Assembly: GCF_001297015.1 (NCBI RefSeq)
Contig: NZ_LIGE01000042.1
Coordinates: forward strand, 48,500 to 112,499
DNA length: 64,000 bases
Origin: Pseudomonas sp. RIT-PI-r
Lineage (GTDB): Bacteria; Pseudomonadota; Gammaproteobacteria; Pseudomonadales; Pseudomonadaceae
Reading direction: 5' to 3'
The translations under genes were made by a program, and so were the position numbers. Shown here piece by piece: positions 25,152 to 33,601 of this stretch. The notes under the pieces were generated by a model that saw only the letters and a program-made list of their open reading frames with translations, was not told where the DNA came from and ran no database searches. Positions within the stretch are counted from its first letter, which is position 1, and every line of letters begins with the position of its first letter.

Positions 25152-25579
25152 ACAGCACAACGTTCTCACGGCGCAGCGGATTCTGGATCTCGGGGTTGTT
25201 GATCGGGCTCGCCAGCGCTGCCGCTGTCCAGGCCACTGAACTGGTCTACACACCGGTCAATCCGTCGTTCGGCGGCAACCCGCTCAACGGCACCTGGTTG
25301 CTCAACAACGCTCAGGCGCAAAACGATCACGACGATCCGGACATCCAGAGCCGTTCGGCGGTGGCCGGGACATCGGCACTGGAGCGCTTCACCAGTCAAT
25401 TGCAATCGCGGCTGCTAGGGCAGTTGCTGGACAACATCTCCACCGGCAACACGGGGAGCCTGTCCACCGACTCTTTTATCGTCAACGTCATCGACGACTC
25501 CGGGGCACTGAGCATTGAAGTGACCGATCGAGCGAGCGGTGAGGTTTCGGAAATTCAGGTGAACGGCCTCAACCCATGA
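25148..25579 (+). CDS. csgF: Curli-type assembly protein CsgF
   Basis: A 143-residue exported protein with a signal peptide ending VQAT and strong CsgF features: PVNPSFGGNPLNGTWLLNNA near the mature N-terminus (the segment that inserts into the CsgG channel in E. coli), then QSRLLGQLLDNISTG and a C-terminal VTDRASGEVSEIQVNGL. CsgF couples secretion to nucleation at the cell surface. Overlaps csgE by 4 bases; csgG follows after 28 bases. Confidence 0.94.
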   Translation: MNSTTFSRRSGFWISGLLIGLASAAAVQATELVYTPVNPSFGGNPLNGTWLLNNAQAQNDHDDPDIQSRSAVAGTSALERFTSQLQSRLLGQLLDNISTGNTGSLSTDSFIVNVIDDSGALSIEVTDRASGEVSEIQVNGLNP

Positions 25580-25607
25580 CGGGCTGACGGTTCCGGGGAG
25601 AACGGAC

Positions 25608-26468
25608 ATGAAAAAGATCATCGCGTTAGGGCTGCTGTTGGCGACATTACAAGGGTGCAGTCTGCGTGAGCCGATGTCGGCCGAGCAGGACACCGAAACC
25701 CCGACCCTGACCCCCAGGGCTTCGACTTATTACGACTTGCTGAAGATGCCGCGACCCAAGGGCCGGTTGATGGCGGTGGTATACGGCTTCCGTGACCAGA
25801 CCGGGCAGTACAAGCCGACGCCGGCGAGTTCGTTTTCCACCAGCGTGACCCAAGGCGCGGCGTCGATGCTGATGGACGCGATGCAGGCCAGTGGCTGGTT
25901 TGTCGTGCTGGAACGGGAAGGGCTGCAGAACCTGTTGACCGAACGCAAGATCATTCGCGCCTCGCAGAAGAAGCCGAATACGCCGGTGAACATTCAGGGT
26001 GAGCTGCCACCGTTGCAGGCGGCGAACATGATGCTCGAAGGCGGGATCATCGCCTATGACACCAATGTGCGCAGCGGTGGGGAAGGGGCGCGGTATCTGG
26101 GGATTGATTTGCAGCGTGAGTATCGGGTGGATCAGGTGACCGTCAACTTGCGTGCGGTGGATGTGCGCAGTGGGCAGGTGCTGGCGAATGTGATGACCAG
26201 CAAGACGATTTATTCGGTGGCGCGCAGCGCGGGGATTTTCAAGTTCATCGAGTTCAAGAAGTTGCTTGAGGCTGAGGTTGGGTACACCACGAACGAGCCG
26301 GCGCAGCTTTGTGTTCTGTCGGCGATTGAGGCGGCGGTGGGGCATATGGTGGCGCAGGGGATTGAGCGGCATTTGTGGCAGGTGGCGGGGGACAGTTCTG
26401 TGCCTGGGCAGGATGATGTGTTGAATCGGTATTTGACCCAGAACAAGATTGATCCGGATGCTGAGTGA
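25608..26468 (+). CDS. csgG: Curli-type outer-membrane channel lipoprotein CsgG
   Basis: A 286-residue lipoprotein (lipobox LQGC, C17) with CsgG signatures: GRLMAVVYGFRDQTGQYKP, SSFSTSVTQGAASML, GWFVVLEREGLQNLLTERK and VNLRAVDVRSGQVLANV. CsgG forms the nonameric pore that releases unfolded curlin subunits. It ends the operon begun at 16.8 kb; REP-rich non-coding DNA follows. No csgA, csgB, csgC or csgD is seen in the window, so the exported substrate is unclear. Confidence 0.95.
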   Translation: MKKIIALGLLLATLQGCSLREPMSAEQDTETPTLTPRASTYYDLLKMPRPKGRLMAVVYGFRDQTGQYKPTPASSFSTSVTQGAASMLMDAMQASGWFVVLEREGLQNLLTERKIIRASQKKPNTPVNIQGELPPLQAANMMLEGGIIAYDTNVRSGGEGARYLGIDLQREYRVDQVTVNLRAVDVRSGQVLANVMTSKTIYSVARSAGIFKFIEFKKLLEAEVGYTTNEPAQLCVLSAIEAAVGHMVAQGIERHLWQVAGDSSVPGQDDVLNRYLTQNKIDPDAE

Positions 26469-27292
26469 GGTTTTTGCTGTTGAGCTTGGCGGCCTGATAG
26501 CCGACCAGGCTCTCTCGGTCGAAACCGGTTTAAACCTGTAGGAGTGAGCCTGCTCGCGATAGCTATCTCTCAGACACAGTTGCTATTGCGGATGTACCAG
26601 AATCCTTGTGGGAGCTGGCTTGCCAGCGATGGCGGCCTTATAGCCGACCAATCTCTGGCGGATGTACCCAGTTCCAATTGTGGGAGCCAGCCTGCTGGCG
26701 ATGATTTTCTGGCTGGCTGAGTACATATCCATTCCTGCGGCAACGGCTGCTTAGGGTTTCGCCCTTACGGCGACTCACTGTTTTTACAAGCGCCAAAAAA
26801 AAGTAAGCAAAAAAACGCTTGCTCCTACGTTCGGCCCGCTCGCTAAGGCTCGGGGTTCCTTCGCTCCGGGATCGATCCGGGCGCAGCGCCTACGGTTTGC
26901 TGCGCTGCACCTCCTCTCGCTGTGTTTGGCTGCGCCAAACGGTCGCTGCGCTCCCACCCCCGGATCAATCCCTGCGCTCAGCCTGCCGACGTCGCTCGTG
27001 GATCAAGATCAAGAGCTGCAGCCGAGCTTGCGCTCATCCTGCGAGTGGGGCGGCTGCGCCGCGAATTTCATGTAGGAGCTGCCGGAGGCTGCGATCTTTT
27101 GGTCTTGCGTTTGTAGGAGCAAAGCTTGCTCGCGAAAGGCGGTGTGACAGCCAACCAATCCCTCGCATGTATACCTTTCTCGGTGGGTGCTGGCCCGCCA
27201 GCAATGACGACCCCAACTTCCCCAAACATTTGGATCTCCACCCCGGAATGTTAGGCTCCCCCCCAATCCCTGCATTCTGTGAAGGAAGGCTT
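26469..27292. repeat. 824-base gene-free stretch filled with REP elements and a long Pseudomonas-type intergenic repeat
   Basis: Single REP copies begin at 26537, 26607, 26680, 27071 and 27112. Between ~26740 and ~27000 is a different block (beginning CGGCAACGGCTGCTTAGGGT) with an A-run and many short CGCTC inversions; from memory this block type is common between Pseudomonas genes, but I could not verify copy number. Open frames through it have arginine-rich, non-protein-like translations. No gene supported. Confidence 0.65.
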
Positions 27293-28009
27293 ATGTTGAA
27301 GGTGTTCGCTCTACTGACGCTGCTGGTGTCCAGCGCCGTCCAGGCGCAAACCACGCTGCAATCCGATCTCCCATTGAAGTACCTCGAGCAGGTTCATCCG
27401 GACGCGGAGCCGCGTCCGTTGGTGATTTTCCTGCACGGCTACGGCAGTAACGAAGCGGATCTGATCGGGATGAAGTTCCAGCTCCCGGCGCAGTACAACT
27501 ACTTGTCGGTGCAGGCGCCGCTGTCGTTGGGCGAGGATCGCTATCAGTGGTTTCGCAAGAAGGGTGAGGGCGCTTACAACGGTGAGACGGATGATTTAAA
27601 GGCCAGCGGGCAGAAGCTGCGCGACTTCATTGCGCAAGCCGCGAAGAAATATCACGCCAGGCCGGACAAGGTGTACCTGATCGGCTTCAGCCAGGGCGCG
27701 ATGATGACCTACGAAGTGGGGCTGCGACCGCCGCTGGCCGTGGGCGGCATCGCGGCGTTGAGCGGGCGTTTGTTGCCGGTGTTGAAAGCCCAGCTCAAGG
27801 CCGAGCAACAACCGCTGCCGCTGAACATCTTCATCGGCCATGGTACCGCCGATGATCGCGTGCCGTACCACGACGGTACCGAGGCCAAGGCGTTGCTGGA
27901 GAAGCTGGCTTACACACCGCAATTCCATGCCTATCCAGGTGTCGGCCACAGCATCACTGCGGCCGAGCTGCGGGATTTGAATGGCTGGTTGCAGCAGCTC
28001 AATCCTTGA
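27293..28009 (+). CDS. Exported phospholipase/carboxylesterase family serine esterase
   Basis: A 238-residue hydrolase. The ATG at 27293 follows GAAGGAAGG and begins a signal peptide ending VQAQ. Motifs: oxyanion LHGYGSNEADL, nucleophile GFSQGAMM, catalytic Asp in GTADDRVPY and His in GVGHSI, all in the order of the YpfH/acyl-protein-thioesterase-like family. Periplasmic location is unusual for the family but the signal is clear. It converges on the next gene with an 11-base overlap. Confidence 0.88.
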   Translation: MLKVFALLTLLVSSAVQAQTTLQSDLPLKYLEQVHPDAEPRPLVIFLHGYGSNEADLIGMKFQLPAQYNYLSVQAPLSLGEDRYQWFRKKGEGAYNGETDDLKASGQKLRDFIAQAAKKYHARPDKVYLIGFSQGAMMTYEVGLRPPLAVGGIAALSGRLLPVLKAQLKAEQQPLPLNIFIGHGTADDRVPYHDGTEAKALLEKLAYTPQFHAYPGVGHSITAAELRDLNGWLQQLNP

Positions 28010-28562
28010 GGATGGTTTTTACCAGGGCATCGTGACCTTTCTTGTCGCTGGCGCGTGAGATCACCTGAACCAGCGCCATTTTCGTGCCGGAGCCGGCCAG
28101 CAGCGTGGTGTTGAGGGTCTGGCCGCCGCCTTGGGTGGCGGTGCTGTCGACTTGACGCAAACCGAGGCCGGTGCCTTTCTGGGTCAGACTTTTCTCCGTG
28201 AGCTTGTTGAAATCCGGCAAGGCTTTGCGTTGGTCTTCGATGAAGCTCGAGACGCTGCCGTCGAGAAATTCGCCGTCATTGTCCTTGACGTTCTGGCCTT
28301 CAGGAATCTGGTTTTCGGCGGCGATGACCACGGTTTTGGTGGACTCGTTGGTGTACATCGTGCCGGTGGCGCCGCCGGGGCTGGCCGGTAACGGATCAGC
28401 CACGAAGCCTTTAGGCAGAGTGAAAGTGAACTTGCCGCCGAGCAGCGAGACTTGCTCGGTCGTGGCTTTTTCCTTGGCTTTGGCCGCCTGAGCGTTGATG
28501 GCGCCGAGACCGGCGACGGCCGCCAGCAACATGATGACGGCTTTCTTGCTCAACAATGACAT
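27999..28562 (-). CDS. Exported protein, DcrB-like, function unknown
   Basis: A 187-residue protein with a signal peptide ending INAQA and a single alpha/beta domain containing FTFTLPKGFVADPLP, a segment type found in DcrB/PsbP-like folds; the rest (DFNKLTEKSLTQKGTGLGLR, LVQVISRASDKKGHDALV) is consistent with that fold but gives no function. A good GGAG-like site precedes the ATG at 28562. The gene overlaps the convergent esterase at its 3' end. Confidence 0.75.
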   Translation of the reverse strand: MSLLSKKAVIMLLAAVAGLGAINAQAAKAKEKATTEQVSLLGGKFTFTLPKGFVADPLPASPGGATGTMYTNESTKTVVIAAENQIPEGQNVKDNDGEFLDGSVSSFIEDQRKALPDFNKLTEKSLTQKGTGLGLRQVDSTATQGGGQTLNTTLLAGSGTKMALVQVISRASDKKGHDALVKTILKD

Positions 28563-28642
28563 TCGAATCTCCGAGGGATGGACGCGCTAGGTGGGCGATC
28601 ATCCCACGCAGCGTGCTGTCACTCCAGCGCGGTTCGTCAGGG

Positions 28643-29419
28643 TTACTGTGCCTGCTGCTGTTTCGCCACCGGCCGGACCAGCAATTGGCGGGTCACGCCG
28701 AGCATGGCCACGGAGACCGCCACGCCGACCGCGAATCCGCTCAGTCCCAGGGTGGGCAAGGTCAATGCCGCCACCAGGCAGAACGCCGAAAACGAATACA
28801 TCCCCGTCGCGGTTGCCCGTAACAGCACGGCAGTAAACGCCGGGCCACGGGTTTGCTGGGAAAACACCGCCATCACGCTGCCGAGCACCGGGAACACCGC
28901 GAGCAGACCGCTCCAGCGCTCGCCGACGGTACTGGCCAGCATCGTCACCACCAGCGTCAGCGCGGCGCCGGCGATCATCCGCCAGATCAGTTTGTCCGAC
29001 TTCGGCGCCGGGCCGTTGAGCACTGGCTGTACCTTAGGAAACAGGTAAGGCGACGAAAGCAGAGCAATCGCGGCCGCCGCCACAGAGAACGGCAACGACG
29101 CGGGAACGAGCGACAACAGCAACGCCAGTACGCCCCAGACCGCCAGCGAAATCGTCAGCGCCCACGGCCAGTTCGCGCGCTGTGCGACCTGCGCATAGGT
29201 GATGCAGAAGGCAATCATCGCGAACATCGCCGATAACGCCGCCACCGCTGAGTGAGCGGCAAACGCCGGCCCCTGCTCAATGGCGAGGAAAAACAGAATC
29301 GGCCCGACCACCACCGGCAACCCGGACAGCCAACCGGCCACGCTTGGCCCCCAACGCTTGCCCGCGAGGGAAATCAGCAGCAGAAAACCGGGAATCAACA
29401 GCAGTTTGAGGATCAGCAC
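28643..29419 (-). CDS. Integral membrane protein, unknown function
   Basis: A 258-residue protein with about eight hydrophobic segments. I chose GTG at 29419 (MLILKLLLIPGF) because GGAG lies before it and the 13 extra residues of the longer frame are polar. Segments such as LLLISLAGKRWGPSVAGWLSGLPVVVG and the repeat-like second half suggest a small transporter-like protein, but I do not recognise the family. C-terminus is cytosolic-looking (RQLLVRPVAKQQQAQ). Confidence 0.72.
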   Translation of the reverse strand: MLILKLLLIPGFLLLISLAGKRWGPSVAGWLSGLPVVVGPILFFLAIEQGPAFAAHSAVAALSAMFAMIAFCITYAQVAQRANWPWALTISLAVWGVLALLLSLVPASLPFSVAAAAIALLSSPYLFPKVQPVLNGPAPKSDKLIWRMIAGAALTLVVTMLASTVGERWSGLLAVFPVLGSVMAVFSQQTRGPAFTAVLLRATATGMYSFSAFCLVAALTLPTLGLSGFAVGVAVSVAMLGVTRQLLVRPVAKQQQAQ

Positions 29420-29565
29420 GCAGGGGGCTCCGTCAGGTGGTGACGGCCACGTTAGCACTGCCGATCAGAGATTGCTGCAAATGTGTGCGTATTTTGTATA
29501 CAACATCCGCGTTGCAATAGCCGACTATGCTCTGACTATCAGAGCTTGCAGGAGTCGATACCGCC

Positions 29566-30102
29566 ATGAACAGAGCGCCAAAAGTGTTACGAGGTTGTTG
29601 CGGCATCGGTTTGTGGGCGCTGTTGCTGACACCGACCTGGGCCAACTGGCAAGACGCGGTGCCAGGTGCGCAGATCATCGGCACCGGCGATTTCAGCGTA
29701 TTCGGATTCGATGTGTACAACGCGCGATTGTGGAGCGCCGCCCGGCCTTTGGCTGACGGTCAGCCGTTTGCCCTGGAGCTGATCTACCGCCGCAGCATCT
29801 CCCGCGAGGATCTGGTCAAGGCCAGCGTCGACGAAATCAGGCGTTTGGGCGGCGCCAATGTCAGCCCCGTGCAATTGGCCGGCTGGCAGATCCAGATGCA
29901 GCAATCGTTCATTGATGTGCAGGCCGGCACGCGGATTACCGGGGTGTATCTGCCAGGTCAGGGTGCGCGGTTTTTTGTCGGTCAGCAGTTGCAGCATGAA
30001 ATCGATGATCCGCAGTTTGCCCGGGCGTTCTTCGATATCTGGCTGGATCCGCGTACGCGCAGTCCCGAGTTGCGTGAGCAGTTGTTGGGTGTCAGTCGAT
30101 AG
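29566..30102 (+). CDS. Exported chalcone-isomerase-like protein
   Basis: A 178-residue protein with a signal peptide ending TWA and a chalcone isomerase-like (CHI-like, DUF-type) domain: GTGDFSVFGFDVYNARLW, ALELIYRRSISREDLVKASVDEIRRLG is split by the usual helix, and RAFFDIWLDPRTRSPELREQLLG ends the fold. Bacterial members are periplasmic proteins of unknown activity. It stands alone between the membrane protein and mntH. Confidence 0.82.
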   Translation: MNRAPKVLRGCCGIGLWALLLTPTWANWQDAVPGAQIIGTGDFSVFGFDVYNARLWSAARPLADGQPFALELIYRRSISREDLVKASVDEIRRLGGANVSPVQLAGWQIQMQQSFIDVQAGTRITGVYLPGQGARFFVGQQLQHEIDDPQFARAFFDIWLDPRTRSPELREQLLGVSR

Positions 30103-30174
30103 ATTCTTTTGCGCTTCAAGGCAGCAACTGAAACGTCTAAGCTGCATCTTTCCGACTTGTTTCAGGATGTGTGC

Positions 30175-31494
30175 GTGAAATTCAGTTTGCCCAAAATCGC
30201 CACCGCGCCGTTTTGCCCGCCGGAAGTGGCCGGCAGCGTCGCGGTGGATCCGAATGCCTCGTTCTTCAAACGCGTGCTGCGTTTCGCCGGCCCAGGATTG
30301 CTGGTGTCGATCGGCTACATGGACCCGGGCAACTGGGCAACCGCCATCGAGGCCGGTTCGCGATTTGGCTACAGCCTGTTGTTCGTGGTGTTGCTGGCGA
30401 GTCTGGCGGGCATGGTCGTGCAATGCCTGTGTTCGCGCCTGGGCATCGCCACTGGGCGCGATCTGGCGCAACTGTCGCGCGAGCGCTACAGCACGCCGAC
30501 CGCACGTTTGCAGTGGGTGTTGGCGGAGATCTCGATCATCGCCACCGACCTTGCCGAAGTACTCGGCTGTGCGCTGGCGTTTCACTTGTTGCTCGGTTGC
30601 TCGCTGACCTTCGGCATTGCCCTGACGGCGTTCGACACGTTACTGGTGCTGGCTCTGCAGAACCGGGGCTTCCGCCGACTGGAGGCAATCATGCTGGTGC
30701 TGGTCGCCACCATCGGCGTGTGTTTCTTCGTTGAACTGGTGCTGATCAAGCCGTATTGGCCGGACGTGTTCAGCGGCTTCAAACCCTCGTTGTCGGCGAT
30801 CAGCGATGCTGCGCCGTTGTACCTGGCCATCGGCATTCTCGGCGCGACGGTGATGCCGCATAACCTCTACCTGCACACCTCGATTGTGCAGACGCGCATG
30901 ATCGGCAAGGATCTGGCCAGCAAGCAGGACGCGGTGAAACTCGCGCGCATCGACACCATCGGTTCGCTGGCGTTGGCGCTGCTGGTCAACGCGGCGATCC
31001 TGATTCTCGCGGCAGCGGCGTTTCATCAGTCGGGGCATACCGACGTAGTCGATATCCAGGACGCCTATCACTTGCTTGATCCGCTGGTCGGCGGGGCATT
31101 GGCCAGCGTGCTGTTCGGCGTGGCGTTGCTCGCTTCGGGGCAGAGTTCAACCTTCACCGGCACCATCGCCGGCCAGGTGATCATGGAGGGTTATCTCAAC
31201 CTGCGGATTCCGTGCTGGCAGCGGCGCCTGATCACCCGTGGGCTGGCGCTGATTCCGGCGTTCATCGGCGTGTGGCTGATGGGCGATAACGCGGTGGGCA
31301 AGTTGCTGGTGCTGAGCCAGGGGGTGTTGAGTTTGCAGCTGCCGTTTGCGTTGTACCCGCTGATTCGCATGACCAATGACCACAAGCTGATGGGGCCGTT
31401 CGTGAATCGCTGGCCGACGCGGGTGTTGGCGTGGGGGTTGTTTGTGGTGATCAGCGGGGCGAATGCCTGGTTGATTTTGCAATGGGCTGGCTGA
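30175..31494 (+). CDS. mntH: Nramp-family manganese/divalent metal transporter MntH
   Basis: A 439-residue inner-membrane proton-coupled Mn2+ importer with 11 predicted membrane helices. The Nramp signatures are GYMDPGNWATAIEAGS (metal-binding Asp-Pro-Gly-Asn of TM1) and GATVMPHNLYLHTSI (TM6 MPH). I chose the GTG at 30175 (MKFSLPKI) because CAGGA precedes it by 7 bases; GTG at 30169 is an alternative. It is 3.7 kb from the putative Mn-oxidase cluster, which may be coincidence. No clear Fur or MntR operator was recognised upstream. Confidence 0.93.
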   Translation: MKFSLPKIATAPFCPPEVAGSVAVDPNASFFKRVLRFAGPGLLVSIGYMDPGNWATAIEAGSRFGYSLLFVVLLASLAGMVVQCLCSRLGIATGRDLAQLSRERYSTPTARLQWVLAEISIIATDLAEVLGCALAFHLLLGCSLTFGIALTAFDTLLVLALQNRGFRRLEAIMLVLVATIGVCFFVELVLIKPYWPDVFSGFKPSLSAISDAAPLYLAIGILGATVMPHNLYLHTSIVQTRMIGKDLASKQDAVKLARIDTIGSLALALLVNAAILILAAAAFHQSGHTDVVDIQDAYHLLDPLVGGALASVLFGVALLASGQSSTFTGTIAGQVIMEGYLNLRIPCWQRRLITRGLALIPAFIGVWLMGDNAVGKLLVLSQGVLSLQLPFALYPLIRMTNDHKLMGPFVNRWPTRVLAWGLFVVISGANAWLILQWAG

Positions 31495-31518
31495 GTTTTT
31501 GCGGTGTCTGGGCTGGCC

Positions 31519-31591
31519 CCATCGCGAGCAGGCTCACTCCTACAGGATCGGGTTCACAAATCCCTTGTAGGAGTGAGCCTGCTCGCGATGG
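31519..31591. repeat. REP inverted pair
   Basis: CCATCGCGAGCAGGCTCACT and its inverse face outward around a ~23-base spacer, 25 bases after the mntH stop. Confidence 0.9.
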
Positions 31592-31624
31592 CGTCAAAAC
31601 ATTCAACAAATATTTCGAACAGAC

Positions 31625-31666
31625 AAAAAACACCCGGTGCAACGCAAGCTGCACCGGGTTTTTGTT
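31625..31666 (-). terminator. Bidirectional rho-independent terminator
   Basis: Stem ACCCGGTGCA (31632-31641) and TGCACCGGGT (31650-31659) with an 8-base loop, A-run before and T-run after; it ends the thiolase transcript and could also stop mntH transcription. Confidence 0.85.
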
Positions 31667-31718
31667 GCCAGCAACCAGCGGATGTCGTGGATCCGCCGTC
31701 TGCCGTTGAACTCGATAT

Positions 31719-32900
31719 TTAAACGCGTTCCAGCGCCAGCGCCACACCCTGACCGCCGCCAATGCACAGAGTCGCTAGACCCTTTTTCGCATCTCGCTTG
31801 ATCATTTCATGCAGCAGGGTCACCAGTACGCGGCAACCCGATGCACCGATCGGGTGACCGAGGGCGATGGCGCCGCCATTGACGTTGACCTTGTCCAGAT
31901 CCCATTGCAGATCCTTGGCCACCGCCAGCGATTGTGCAGCGAAGGCTTCGTTGGCTTCGATCAGGTCGAGCTGGTCGATGTTCCAGCCAGCCTTGTCGAG
32001 GCAGCGGCGGGTGGCCGACACCGGGCCGATGCCCATGATCGCCGGGTCAACGCCGGCGTTGGCGTAAGCGGCGATTTTCGCCAGCACTGGCAAACCCAAG
32101 GCTTTGGCTTTTTCTGCGCTCATCAGGATGACTGCGGCGGCGCCGTCGTTCAGCGACGAAGCGTTGCCAGCGGGGACGCTGCCGTCCTTCTTGAACGCTG
32201 CACGCAGTTTCGCCAGCGATTGCGCCGTCGTGTCGCCACGTGGCTGCTCGTCGACCTTGAACGCGACCGGATCGCCTTTGCGCTGCGGGATCAGGATCGG
32301 CGTAATTTCATCGACAAAGCGACCGGCCTCAATGGCAGCGGCGGCTTTCTGCTGGGAAGCGGCAGCAAAAGCGTCCTGCTGTTCGCGACTGATCTCGTAC
32401 TTGTCGGCCAGATTCTCGGCGGTAATGCCCATGTGGTAATCGTTGAACGCATCCCACAGGCCATCGCTGATCATGGTGTCGACGATTTGCGCGTGGCCCA
32501 TGCGCAGACCGGTGCGTGCGCCCGGCATCACATAGTTGGACAGGCTCATGTTTTCCTGACCGCCGGCGATGATCACGTCGGCATCGCCGCAACGGATTGC
32601 CTGTGCGCCCAGGTGCAGAGCCTTGAGGCCTGAACCGCAGACCTTGTTCAGGGTCATCGCGGGCACCGCGTGTGGCAGGCCAGCCTTGATTGCCGACTGA
32701 CGTGCCGGGTTCTGGCCGGCACCGGCGGTCAACACCTGGCCCATGATCACTTCATCAACCTGCGCACCGTCCAGACCGGTCTGCTCGAGCAACTGGCGGA
32801 TCACCGCCGCGCCCAGATCAACAGCGGACACGCTGGCCAGGGAACCCTGGAAACTGCCGATCGCTGTGCGCGTGGCGGCAACAATTACGACGTCTTGCAT
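31719..32900 (-). CDS. atoB: Acetyl-CoA acetyltransferase (thiolase)
   Basis: A 393-residue degradative thiolase that cleaves acetoacetyl-CoA to two acetyl-CoA. The acylated cysteine is in NKVCGSGLKA (C88); the second-half catalytic motifs GHPIGASGCR and CIGGGQG are intact. The ATG at 32900 is preceded by GAGGAA. It is the third gene of the minus-strand set CoA-transferase A, CoA-transferase B, thiolase, which together convert acetoacetate (or 3-oxoadipate-like acids) to acetyl-CoA units. Confidence 0.94.
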   Translation of the reverse strand: MQDVVIVAATRTAIGSFQGSLASVSAVDLGAAVIRQLLEQTGLDGAQVDEVIMGQVLTAGAGQNPARQSAIKAGLPHAVPAMTLNKVCGSGLKALHLGAQAIRCGDADVIIAGGQENMSLSNYVMPGARTGLRMGHAQIVDTMISDGLWDAFNDYHMGITAENLADKYEISREQQDAFAAASQQKAAAAIEAGRFVDEITPILIPQRKGDPVAFKVDEQPRGDTTAQSLAKLRAAFKKDGSVPAGNASSLNDGAAAVILMSAEKAKALGLPVLAKIAAYANAGVDPAIMGIGPVSATRRCLDKAGWNIDQLDLIEANEAFAAQSLAVAKDLQWDLDKVNVNGGAIALGHPIGASGCRVLVTLLHEMIKRDAKKGLATLCIGGGQGVALALERV

Positions 32901-32911
32901 TTTCGAATTCC

Positions 32912-33577
32912 TCACTCGGCAGCGAACTGCATTTCCGGTACGTGATCCGGGACGATCAGTTTACCAGCGGTTTTGGCGACGATTTCCTCGACGCTGACGC
33001 CAGGTGCGCGTTCCTTGAGGACAAAAGCGCCATTTTCGATTTCCAGGTAGGCGAGGTCGGTCAGCACGCGCTTGATGCAACCGGCGCCGGTCAGCGGCAG
33101 GCTGCATTTGGCGAGCAGCTTGGACTCACCGTCCTTGGATGCGTGGGTCATGATCACGATGATGTTGTCGGCGCCAGCCACCAGATCCATCGCGCCGCCC
33201 ATGCCCTTGACCAGTTTGCCGGGGATCATCCACGAAGCGATGTTGCCCTCGACGTCGACTTCGAACGCGCCGAGCACCGTCAGGTCGACATGACCACCGC
33301 GGATCATCGCGAAGGATTCGGCGGAGTTGAAAATCGACGCGCCGATGCGCGCGGTCACAGTCTGTTTGCCGGCGTTGATCATGTCGGCGTCGATGGTCTC
33401 TTCAGTCGGAAACGGGCCCATGCCGAGCAGGCCGTTTTCCGATTGCAGCATGACTTCCATGCCTTCGGGAATGTAGTTGGCGACCAGGGTCGGAATGCCG
33501 ATGCCAAGGTTCACATAAAAGCCGTCCTGCATTTCGCGGGCGACGCGCTGAGCCATTTGTTCGCGGGTAAGTGCCAT
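32912..33577 (-). CDS. 3-oxoacid CoA-transferase subunit B
   Basis: A 221-residue beta subunit. The catalytic glutamate lies in the SENGLLGMGP segment typical of SCOT/AtoA/PcaJ proteins, and the N-terminus (YVNLGIGIPTLVANYIPEGM) matches. It follows the A subunit by 24 bases and precedes the thiolase by 11. Whether succinyl-CoA or acetyl-CoA is donor, and whether acetoacetate is the main substrate, cannot be decided by eye; the thiolase neighbour favours acetoacetate. Confidence 0.92.
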   Translation of the reverse strand: MALTREQMAQRVAREMQDGFYVNLGIGIPTLVANYIPEGMEVMLQSENGLLGMGPFPTEETIDADMINAGKQTVTARIGASIFNSAESFAMIRGGHVDLTVLGAFEVDVEGNIASWMIPGKLVKGMGGAMDLVAGADNIIVIMTHASKDGESKLLAKCSLPLTGAGCIKRVLTDLAYLEIENGAFVLKERAPGVSVEEIVAKTAGKLIVPDHVPEMQFAAE

Positions 33578-33601
33578 GTTGTTATTCTCCGTCAGCCTGA
33601 A

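Noticed and set aside
26819..27292. N-terminal extension of the esterase frame to 26819
   Set aside because: It crosses REP and intergenic repeat DNA and is Arg/Ser-rich; the signal peptide begins at the ATG at 27293 with a good ribosome site.
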